Shown: piece after piece, positions 6,968-11,969 of the stretch
How positions within the stretch are numbered: the stretch's first letter is position 1
Layout: the number at the start of each line of letters is the position of its first letter
NCBI GenBank assembly: GCA_001795165.1
Contig: MGNS01000130.1
Coordinates: 1 to 11,969 of the forward strand
Direction: 5' to 3'
Length of the DNA stretch: 11,969 nt
From: Chloroflexi bacterium RBG_16_57_11
Lineage (GTDB): Bacteria; Chloroflexota; Anaerolineae; Anaerolineales; UBA4823
Notes under the pieces: model-generated
Databases searched by the model: none
Told to the model about the DNA's origin: nothing
Seen by the model: the letters and a program-made list of their open reading frames with translations, nothing else
Program-made: the position numbers and the translations under genes

Positions 6968-7190
6968 TTATCCCTGTGCATCACTTGATTCGGCTAAAAC
7001 ATGGTAAATCTCTTGAGCGGCATGCCGCATTGGTTCCCTATATTGTGTCATCTGCGGTCGTAGTGGCCATTGCTTGACATGCAGCACGGGCACAACGGGG
7101 ATGCCGTAATGATGCCACCGCCGACCGCACATTTCCAGGAAAGGAGCGCCTCCGGCAGAGACGTAAACACCCCGGTTTACTTTATACTAA
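6968..7190 (-). pseudogene. 3' remnant of an unidentified gene upstream of the HNH gene
   Basis: On the minus strand an open frame of about 70 codons ends in TAA at 6968, six bases before the HNH start. From about 7182 it reads VYVSAGGAPFLEMCGRR, then WHHYGIPVVPVLHVKQWP and LRPQMTQYREPMRHAAQEIYHVLAES. The composition is clearly protein-like, but there is no plausible start at its left end: above it come TAG and TGA in the same frame (near 7190-7200). I read it as the C-terminal end of a larger gene, once first in this operon, cut at about 7190. I cannot name the family. A short protein from the internal ATG (EMCGRR) is the alternative. Confidence 0.5.
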
Positions 7191-7339
7191 TCTCAATTAC
7201 GCAAATTCGATTGCCTGGCAATGATCCATTTGTCCTCAGAATGTTGATCTCCAGTTTTCAAACGGCGGATTGGAATAACGATGGGGCTGGCATGCTATGA
7301 CGAAGGAAAATATCCCTCATAACCGTAAGGAGTTCAGTT
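7191..7339. other. Junction region with no recognised gene
   Basis: Between the truncated operon and the AbrB gene no coding signal I can support is visible on either strand, apart from the AAGGAG Shine-Dalgarno sequence of the AbrB gene near its right end. No convincing promoter pair was found. It probably contains the recombination junction that removed the start of the leftward operon. Confidence 0.4.
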
Positions 7340-7636
7340 ATGGATGTGATCATACAGGTACGTAGCCGAGGGGTGATTACCCTACCGGCGAATATTCGAG
7401 AAAAACATTGTATCAGGGCTGGCGATACTTTTCGCCTGGTCGACCTGGATAGTGTATCTGTGCTTTCCGCAATGGTTACCATGGTCCCAGAACTGGCGCG
7501 AAAGATTGAACCAGCTCATCTGGAAGCTGGTTTGAACATTGATAATTTGCTCCATAGCCTGCGCAAGCAGCGTCAGCGTTATTCACAGGATAAATATGGC
7601 GACGCAAACAATCCAGAGAACAAAGCATCCGCATAA
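7340..7636 (+). CDS. AbrB/SpoVT-type antitoxin without an adjacent toxin
   Basis: This 98-residue protein begins MDVIIQVRSRGVITLPANIREKHCIRAGDTFRLVDLD, a classical AbrB swapped-hairpin DNA-binding domain (about 1-47), as found in VapB and MazE antitoxins. The C-terminal part (VPELARKIEPAHLEAGLNIDNLLHSLRKQRQRYSQDKYG) looks like the toxin-binding tail of Chloroflexota AbrB antitoxins that normally precede a PIN toxin. Here only 119 non-coding bases follow, then a separate DUF433 gene, so the toxin is missing. AAGGAG stands a few bases before the ATG. It may now act as a lone regulator or as an anti-addiction antitoxin. Confidence 0.85.
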   Translation: MDVIIQVRSRGVITLPANIREKHCIRAGDTFRLVDLDSVSVLSAMVTMVPELARKIEPAHLEAGLNIDNLLHSLRKQRQRYSQDKYGDANNPENKASA

Positions 7637-7647
7637 GCAAAACTAGA

Positions 7648-7662
7648 TCGACTTCGAGTCGA
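7648..7662. terminator. Small hairpin after the AbrB gene
   Basis: TCGACT-TCG-AGTCGA is a perfect six-base-pair inverted repeat 11 bases after the AbrB stop. There is no T-run after it, so a terminator role is only possible. Confidence 0.25.
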
Positions 7663-7691
7663 CTGTTGACTACTTCTGAAAATATTCAACA

Positions 7692-7733
7692 TTGACAGCC
7701 ATTCTAGCATGATGTAATATACGATGTAATATA
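7692..7733 (+). promoter_or_regulatory. Sigma70-type promoter with overlapping direct repeats, DUF433/DUF5615 operon
   Basis: TTGACA (7692-7697) and TAATAT (7715-7720) are exactly 17 bases apart. The 11-base sequence GATGTAATATA occurs twice with one base between the copies (7711-7721 and 7723-7733); the first copy covers the -10 box. The pair 35 bases before the antitoxin start is a likely operator for autorepression by its ribbon-helix-helix domain (inference). Confidence 0.75.
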
Positions 7734-7755
7734 TGACGTCAATTGGAGGTATCTC

Positions 7756-8160
7756 ATGACTGGAAGATATGCTGTCAACTTACCGTTAGAGCTAAAGAAA
7801 GATGCCGAGGCGCTCGCTAAGCAGCAGGGCGTCTCGCTGAACCAGTTCATCCTCTGGTCAGTGGCAGAAAAGGTCAGCGCACTCAAAGCTGGATTGGATG
7901 ATCCTGAATTCCCCGGCATTGCTTACCGCCGTGGCCCTTCTGGAATCCCGGTTCCGGTCCTGAGGGGGACCGGGATCCGCGTCCAAACGATCGTGATTTC
8001 AAACCGGGAGTGGAACGAGACGCCGGCGGATATCGCGGGTCAATATGATTTGCCTGAAAGCCTGGTTAAAGAAGCTTTGAGGTTTTACCTGGCGCACCAG
8101 GCTGAGGTCGATCTGCTGATCCAGTCCGACTCCCTGCTAGAAATGAGCCGGAATGGCTAA
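7756..8160 (+). CDS. DUF433 antitoxin with N-terminal ribbon-helix-helix domain
   Basis: The 134-residue protein has a ribbon-helix-helix segment (about 1-43, GRYAVNLPLELKKDAEALAK, then QQGVSLNQFILWSVAEKVSAL) followed by a DUF433 domain (about 60-118: PVPVLRGTGIRVQTIVI, then TPADIAGQYDLPESLVKEALRFYLAHQAEV). DUF433 proteins are the antitoxin partners of DUF5615 PIN-like toxins. GGAGG lies six bases before the ATG, behind a near-consensus promoter. Its stop overlaps the toxin start by eight bases (ATGGCTAA). The added DNA-binding domain suggests it represses its own promoter. Confidence 0.88.
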   Translation: MTGRYAVNLPLELKKDAEALAKQQGVSLNQFILWSVAEKVSALKAGLDDPEFPGIAYRRGPSGIPVPVLRGTGIRVQTIVISNREWNETPADIAGQYDLPESLVKEALRFYLAHQAEVDLLIQSDSLLEMSRNG

Positions 8161-8506
8161 GCCTCGGCTGCATCTGGACGCTGATGCATCTCGTAAAGAC
8201 CTGCACGCGGCGTTGATTTCGAAAAGTCACGATGTCACCCGTACCCCAGCGCCTGGACTGGCTTTAGATGCGAGCGATGAATTTCAGCTTCTTTGGGCAT
8301 CTGCACATGATCGAGTATTGTTCACTTTCAACATTGGGGATTTTCTCCGATTGGCCAGGAGAATACCCGAGCACCGGGGCATTCTCCTGGCCAGTCAGCA
8401 AAGCCATTCTTTGAGAGAATTAATTGATCTACTGGATCGCCTGCTGACAGAAACCGAAGCCGAAGATTGGGTTAGTCAGGTTCGTTGGCTTTCTGACTGG
8501 AAATAA
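8153..8506 (+). CDS. DUF5615 PIN-like toxin
   Basis: This 117-residue protein is of the DUF5615 PIN-like family, the presumed RNase toxin paired with DUF433. Visible landmarks are the acidic strand LHLDADAS (D9, D11), the acidic helix SDEFQLLWASAHDRVLFTFN (D42), and NIGDFLRL (N60, D63), ending with the strand RGILLAS. The usual family wording is LTxDxDF; here it is FTFNIGDF, so the third acidic site is partly changed but D63 remains. The start is inside the end of the DUF433 gene. It converges on the integrase frame, with five bases between the two ends and no terminator between them. Confidence 0.85.
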   Translation: MAKPRLHLDADASRKDLHAALISKSHDVTRTPAPGLALDASDEFQLLWASAHDRVLFTFNIGDFLRLARRIPEHRGILLASQQSHSLRELIDLLDRLLTETEAEDWVSQVRWLSDWK

Positions 8507-8511
8507 TGTGT

Positions 8512-9507
8512 TCACAGCCTCCAGTTATCCACCGGGTTGGCTTTGTGGTGTGCCTAAGCAATATCGATCTCGGCGACCTGGGCATAGTGGCGCACCATTT
8601 CCAGGGAGCTGTGACCGAGTAAAGACTGCAAAGTGAAGATGCCGCCACCGGAACAAAGGTAGGTGATTGCGAACGTGTGGCGGAATTTGTGGGGATAGGC
8701 ATCCTTGACATCAGCACGCTCAGCGATGTCTTTGATCAATTGGCGCAATGAACCTGGGTTGAAATGCCGGCCATGCTGGTCGAGAAAGACTGGCGCATCG
8801 GGATCATTCGCATCTTCCCGGTCAACCAGGTAACGCCACACCGCTTTGCGGGTCGTCTTGCCCAGGTACACCGTCCGCCCTTTGCCGCCCTTCGCCCCGC
8901 CGATCACGCCGTGCTTCACCTCCACCCGTCCGGTCTTCAAGTCAATATTCCCGATTAGCAGTTTGCACAGCTCCATCGCGCGCAAGCCGGTATCGAGCAG
9001 CGTGAGGATGATCGCCTGGTCACGGTGACCGTAGCGCAGGCGCATGGTGAAGCTCCTGCGGTTGCTGGGACGCGCTTCTCGCGAGTAAACGCAGGCTTTG
9101 AGCATGCGCTGCACTTCATCTTGAGTGAGTGGTTCGATGGGGGTTTTCTTGATGCGCGGCGCAGGGACGGATTTCATGATTTGCGCAACCCCCAATTCCT
9201 GAGCAGCCCAGGAATAAAATGAGGAAAGGGTGACCCACACATTGCGTAATGACTTCGGCGAGAGTGGGTGAGTTTTCCCATTGTAGCGGCGTGGGGTGTA
9301 TTCGTTGCGCAGCCAGCTCAAATAGGCGACCACATCCTGGGCGGTGATCTAGCCGATCTCCTGATCCCCGATGTGTTCGAGCCATTTGTTGAGCAGTCGC
9401 TCATGTGAGTCGATCGTGCGCAGGGCTAAGCCCTCGGTTGTTTTGTAGTTGATAAAGCCGGGAATGGCCTTGCTCAATAATAACGAGCCCGACGGTGAGT
9501 GGTTCAT
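8512..9507 (-). pseudogene. Tyrosine recombinase (XerC/D-like integrase) with two in-frame amber codons
   Basis: One reading frame runs from ATG 9507 to TGA 8512 (331 codons) with TAG at 9349-9351 and 8554-8556. Before the first TAG lie 52 codons of the core-binding domain, starting MNHSPSGSLLLSKAIPGFINY. Between the TAGs (8557-9333) is a catalytic domain with every expected residue: Arg in LLDTGLRAMEL, Lys in GGAKGGKGRTVYL, H-x2-R in YPHKFRHTFA, His in LLGHSSLEM and Tyr in MVRHYAQVA. After the second TAG come AHHKANPVDNWRL and TGA; relatives I recall end QAHRRASPxDNWRL, so the TAG sits where Gln is expected. GGAGG precedes the ATG by eight bases. It may be dead, read through, or partly made from GTG 9333. 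Confidence 0.85.
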
Positions 9508-9555
9508 GTCAAAATCCTCCGATTTTAAGATTTTGCCAATCTCTCACCGTCGGGC
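9487..9555 (-). promoter_or_regulatory. Nested hairpin over the integrase leader and start codon
   Basis: GCCCGACGGTGAG (9487-9499) and CTCACCGTCGGGC (9543-9555) are a perfect 13-base inverted repeat; the first arm lies in codons 3-7 of the integrase and the other in its leader. Inside, AAAATC-GGAG-GATTTT (minus strand, 9526-9511) makes a six-base-pair hairpin with the Shine-Dalgarno bases in the tetraloop. The arrangement could control translation of the integrase, or the arms could be recombinase-binding sites. Both roles are inferred. Confidence 0.6.
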
Positions 9556-9557
9556 CA

Positions 9558-9592
9558 AGCAAAAAACCATAGCCCGACGAGCTATGGTTTCG
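9558..9592 (-). terminator. Intrinsic terminator of the initiator tRNA gene
   Basis: On the minus strand AAACCATAGC / GCTATGGTTT form a perfect ten-base-pair stem with a seven-base loop (TCGTCGG), followed by TTTTTT. It starts about eight bases after the tRNA 3' end. The stem-loop contains the 13 bases AGCTCGTCGGGCT that also occur in the tRNA itself. Confidence 0.85.
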
Positions 9593-9598
9593 GATGAG

Positions 9599-9670
9599 TA
9601 GCGGGGCCCAGATTCGAACTGGGGACCTTCGGGTTATGAGCCCGACGAGCTGCCACTGCTCCACCCCGCA
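9599..9670 (-). tRNA. Initiator tRNA-Met (anticodon CAT)
   Basis: The minus strand folds as a complete tRNA: acceptor GCGGGG/CCCCGC, D-stem GAGC/GCTC, anticodon stem TCGGG/CCCGA with loop CTCATAA, T-stem CCCAG/CTGGG with loop TTCGAAT. The initiator features are present: positions 1 and 72 (T and T) do not pair, the anticodon stem has three G:C pairs next to the loop, and the D-stem has an A11:T24 pair. The 3' CCA is not encoded (CTACT follows). The gene's 3' end faces the recombinase and the island, the usual geometry for tRNA-associated integration. Confidence 0.95.
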
Positions 9671-9683
9671 GTATAGGTTTTGT

Positions 9684-9720
9684 GCTCAAGATGGGGGATT
9701 TTCCTTCCCCTGAGCGCACG
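9684..9720. other. Leader hairpin between tRNA promoter and tRNA
   Basis: GTGCTCA...GGGGGA...TTCCCC...TGAGCGCAC (9682-9719) forms a long imperfect hairpin in the tRNA-Met precursor leader or just after the FtsB-like gene. It could act as a weak terminator for that gene or as a processing structure; it lacks a T-run on the minus strand. Confidence 0.4.
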
Positions 9721-9722
9721 TG

Positions 9723-9751
9723 ATTTTATCACGTCCATCTGGACGCGTCAA
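9723..9751 (-). promoter_or_regulatory. Promoter of the initiator tRNA gene
   Basis: On the minus strand TTGACG (9751-9746) and TAAAAT (9728-9723) are 17 bases apart, with an extended -10 TGA just before TAAAAT. Transcription would start near 9716, about 45 bases before the mature tRNA. Confidence 0.7.
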
Positions 9752-9786
9752 GCGTGATTTAGGCTCGATCCTGAATGTAGCTCGAA

Positions 9787-10155
9787 TTATGGCGCCAAAT
9801 CGGAGCTGTCGATAAATAGAGATAGCCAGCGTTGCCATGAGCTGACCTCTGGCGTGGTGATCACCACACGTGGCGCCGGGGTGGGTGTGACTTTCTCCGC
9901 CTGGACCGGTACGATGATAAAATCACCTGGGCGCGCCATGTGATTTTCGTATCCCCATTTCATCGCCGCGGCATCCGAGGAAGCGTAGCCGATCTCTGCT
10001 TCCAGAGCCGCCTTGGTAGCGCGCTTACTATCCAGGCGGGCGCTTACCGCCTCGCGGTCAGACCGTAAACGGTTCAGCTCAGCCGTTCGGCTATTAAACT
10101 CCATCACCAGATAAGCAAGTAAGACCAGTGTTATCACCAGGATGACATAACGCAT
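9787..10155 (-). CDS. FtsB/DivIC-like septum formation initiator protein
   Basis: The 122-residue protein has a membrane helix at residues 3-20 (YVILVITLVLLAYLVMEF), then a coiled coil at about 22-56 (RTAELNRLRSDREAVSARL, then DSKRATKAALEAEI). After it come GYENHMARPGDFIIVPV and a Pro/Thr-rich segment. This layout is that of the septum formation initiator family (FtsB/DivIC), a bitopic division protein that joins the FtsQLB-type complex; the xMxxPGDxIIVPV box is typical of Chloroflexota members as I recall. The ATG is preceded by GGAG at six bases. It sits between two tRNA genes on the same strand, in what looks like core genome. Confidence 0.8.
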   Translation of the reverse strand: MRYVILVITLVLLAYLVMEFNSRTAELNRLRSDREAVSARLDSKRATKAALEAEIGYASSDAAAMKWGYENHMARPGDFIIVPVQAEKVTPTPAPRVVITTPEVSSWQRWLSLFIDSSDLAP

Positions 10156-10197
10156 GGAGTGCTCCGCTGAAATATGCCGATAAATCCTACATCCCTT

Positions 10198-10226
10198 ATC
10201 TTATCTTAAGCTTGAAAATCGCGCAA
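10198..10226 (-). promoter_or_regulatory. Possible promoter of the FtsB-like gene
   Basis: On the minus strand TTGCGC (10226-10221) and TAAGAT (10203-10198) are 17 bases apart and 43 bases before the start codon. The matches are moderate. Nothing else is visible in the gap up to the tRNA-Leu terminator. Confidence 0.4.
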
Positions 10227-10284
10227 GTGTTCTAGTGATCTGCCATTTATTTATCCACGCTGCAATTCTTATGCCAGCAGAGCG

Positions 10285-10321
10285 AAAAAATGTAAAATGC
10301 GATGCTTTGATAGCATCGCAT
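10285..10321 (-). terminator. Intrinsic terminator of tRNA-Leu
   Basis: On the minus strand ATGCGATGC / GCATCGCAT form a nine-base-pair stem with a seven-base loop, followed by TTTTACATTTTTT. It begins six bases after the tRNA-Leu 3' end. Confidence 0.85.
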
Positions 10322-10327
10322 GTGCTG

Positions 10328-10411
<84 letters not shown>

Positions 10412-10434
10412 TAGTATGTCCGCTTGCGCCGGTT

Positions 10435-10462
10435 ATTTTACCTTGAATTTCAGTTTTGTCAA
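10435..10462 (-). promoter_or_regulatory. Promoter of tRNA-Leu
   Basis: On the minus strand a consensus TTGACA (10462-10457) is followed after 16 bases by TAAAAT (10440-10435), about 24 bases before the tRNA 5' end. Confidence 0.75.
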
Positions 10463-10507
10463 CCTACATTTCTTTGCTCTGACATTGTCCCCGTGCTATA
10501 ATGTAGG
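10463..10507 (+). promoter_or_regulatory. Promoter of the GAF sensor gene with flanking inverted repeat
   Basis: A consensus -10 TATAAT (10497-10502) lies 17 bases after TTGCTC (10474-10479), a poor -35. CCTACATT (10463-10470) and AATGTAGG (10500-10507) are an eight-base inverted repeat that brackets the promoter; the left arm also abuts the -35 of the divergent tRNA-Leu promoter. The start codon lies only about 10 bases after the expected transcription start, so the leader is very short. Confidence 0.55.
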
Positions 10508-10519
10508 CGACAAAAGGCA

Positions 10520-11969
10520 ATGGGCAATTGGTTAGAACAGGTCCTTAAGCTCCTCTCTACCGAAACAGGCAGCCTCACTTATCACCTGGTGCTGTCGTTT
10601 TCCGTTGCGGGCGCGTTACAACTGGTCTTAAATCAAGGGGCGCGTGGCGCACACGCGAGGTGGCGCCGAACGATTCTGGGCCTGGGCATCTTGCTGGCGC
10701 TGCAGCTGATTCTGTTCGCCATCTCCGGCCTGTCCTGGCAAGGGATCCTCAGTGGGGGGCAGATTCTACCACCCTTGGATCGCGCCTCCTCCGTATTAAG
10801 CTTGATTATCATCATGTGGTTGTGGTGTTTTCCAGATCCATCCCCCCTGGCGGATTCTGGCACACTGCTATTGGGCATGCTTGCTGCCGCTGCCGCGGTG
10901 ATGGGGGTCTTGTGGTGGCCCACCCAACCGGTTGACCTGGCTTTTAACCGCTCGTCCGCAGATGTCACCGCCCAATTAATCAGCCTGGCGATTCTGTTGT
11001 TTGGCATTCTCAGCTTGCTGACCCGGCGTCCCGAAGGTTGGGGTTTTGGTTTATCCATGTTCATTACCCTGGCAGTAGGCATCGCCTTGCACTTGTTGCT
11101 CCTCCCCACCGGCGGCGACTATCCAATGACGATCCGCTTGTGCCAGATGATCGCTTATCCATTCTTACTCTTGTTGGCGCAACGCTTCCCGGTCGAAGCA
11201 GAGCAGGGAGTAGAACAAAATGCTCAGCCGACTGGCACGTCGATAGCGACCTCGCCATCCGATACCGGCCTGGCCGTAAGCCCTGAAATCTGGCAGGCAC
11301 TACAAAATCTGGCGGCTGAAAGCGATCCCCAACAGCTTGCCCGTGGCATCACCGCATTTCTGGCAGAAACGATGGATGCAGATTTATGCCTGTTGCTCGC
11401 GATGCCAGATGCTGGCGGGAGGATCCTCATCCAAAGTTCATATGACCGGGTTGCGAAACGCTATCTGGAGCTCGCAGCTCTGGAAAGCCAGGCTTTGCCC
11501 ACGCTGAATTCCGCCATCCGCATGGGACGCGCCCGGCGCTTGCCAGGCAGCAGCACAACCCCTGACCTGGTCGAGCTGGCGCAGGCGATTGGGATTGAAA
11601 CGACTGGTAACCTCCTGCTCACGCCCATCCTGGCTCCGGACGGTAACCCCGTTGCCGGCCTGCTCTTACTCTCGCCAGACTCTGGTAGAGATTGGAGCCA
11701 AGATGAGGTCGCCACAGCCAGCATGCTGGGTAAGCTGTTGGTGCAATTCTTGCAACACAGCCAGGAGATGATTAGCTTGGAGCAAGACCTCACACAATCG
11801 CGCCAGAATGTGCGCCTGGCACAAGAACAGGCTCAGAAGGCGATCGAAGAACGGCAAAAGCTGCGCGATCAGCTCGCCGTGCTCCAAGAAAATGCCCAAC
11901 GCGATCACCTGCAATGGGTCACTCTGGCGGCCGTCAGCGCAGAACAGCATGGGGCTCAACAAGCTCTGG
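10520..11969 (+). CDS. Multi-pass membrane sensor with GAF domain, N-terminal 483 residues (cut by window edge)
   Basis: The frame from ATG 10520 is open to the right edge. About seven hydrophobic helices fill residues 21-221 (for example 52-70, 115-133, 150-167, 176-195 and 205-221), so the N-terminus is a membrane sensor region. A linker follows, then a GAF-like domain at about 256-412 (SPEIWQALQNLAAESDPQQL, ...MDADLCLLLAMPD, ...LTPILAPDGNPVAGLLLLS). A long coiled coil starts near 415 (EQDLTQSRQNVRLAQEQAQK, ...). The layout suggests a signal-transduction protein; a histidine kinase module would be expected further on but lies outside the window, so I do not assign one. The Shine-Dalgarno match is weak (AAAGG, three bases from the ATG); an in-frame TAA at 10499 excludes an earlier start. 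Confidence 0.75.
   Translation, partial: MGNWLEQVLKLLSTETGSLTYHLVLSFSVAGALQLVLNQGARGAHARWRRTILGLGILLALQLILFAISGLSWQGILSGGQILPPLDRASSVLSLIIIMWLWCFPDPSPLADSGTLLLGMLAAAAAVMGVLWWPTQPVDLAFNRSSADVTAQLISLAILLFGILSLLTRRPEGWGFGLSMFITLAVGIALHLLLLPTGGDYPMTIRLCQMIAYPFLLLLAQRFPVEAEQGVEQNAQPTGTSIATSPSDTGLAVSPEIWQALQNLAAESDPQQLARGITAFLAETMDADLCLLLAMPDAGGRILIQSSYDRVAKRYLELAALESQALPTLNSAIRMGRARRLPGSSTTPDLVELAQAIGIETTGNLLLTPILAPDGNPVAGLLLLSPDSGRDWSQDEVATASMLGKLLVQFLQHSQEMISLEQDLTQSRQNVRLAQEQAQKAIEERQKLRDQLAVLQENAQRDHLQWVTLAAVSAEQHGAQQAL

Noticed and set aside
7018..7029. Palindrome GCGGCATGCCGC as a regulatory site
   Set aside because: It lies inside the remnant coding frame and 12 bases of symmetry in GC-rich DNA is not enough to support a role.
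7070..7300. A rightward open frame of 76 codons between the HNH and AbrB genes
   Set aside because: The leftward remnant in the same place is more protein-like, and this frame has no ribosome binding site or known motif.
10633..11109. A leftward open frame of 158 codons
   Set aside because: It is antisense to the membrane-helix region of the GAF sensor and has no recognisable content.

Overview
The window looks like a chromosomal stretch of a Chloroflexota bacterium, probably Anaerolineae. This is inferred from remembered resemblance of the FtsB-like protein, the AbrB and DUF433/DUF5615 toxin-antitoxin genes, the GAF sensor and the integrase to proteins of that group, plus moderate GC; no search was run. 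The right third (about 9.6-12 kb) reads as stable core genome: initiator tRNA-Met and tRNA-Leu(CAG), each with its own promoter and terminator, an FtsB/DivIC-like septation protein, and a large membrane GAF sensor running off the right edge. Everything to the left (1-9507) reads as an accessory island whose tyrosine recombinase gene lies just beyond the 3' end of the initiator tRNA gene.

Layout from left to right. 1-1049: a leftward run of a UPF0158 protein (cut by the edge), a PIN toxin (VapC) and its Phd/YefM-type antitoxin, with an operator-like palindrome over the promoter. 1139-1665: a metallophosphoesterase broken by one missing base inside its metal-binding motif. 1867-2550: a pRiA4b ORF-3-like protein with two zinc-finger-like motifs. 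2564-4276: a STAND-like ATPase and a PD-(D/E)XK nuclease-like domain that form one reading frame interrupted by a single TAG. 4369-6961: a tight leftward operon (HNH endonuclease, MazG-like pyrophosphatase, HU-like protein, and a 419-residue protein I do not recognise). Just upstream is the in-frame 3' end of a further gene whose 5' part is gone, so the operon has lost its head near 7190. 7340-8506: rightward toxin-antitoxin material, namely an AbrB antitoxin without a toxin and a DUF433/DUF5615 pair with a good sigma70 promoter. 8512-9507: a tyrosine recombinase with all catalytic residues but two in-frame TAG codons.

Functionally the island combines toxin-antitoxin modules, nucleases and an ATPase, a nucleotide-cleaning enzyme and an integrase: typical defence and mobile-element content, partly decayed. 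The most notable points are three in-frame amber codons in two genes where coding similarity continues past the stop, the truncated HNH/MazG/HU/unknown operon, a nested hairpin that presents the integrase Shine-Dalgarno sequence in a tetraloop, and a 13-base sequence shared by the initiator tRNA and its own terminator.
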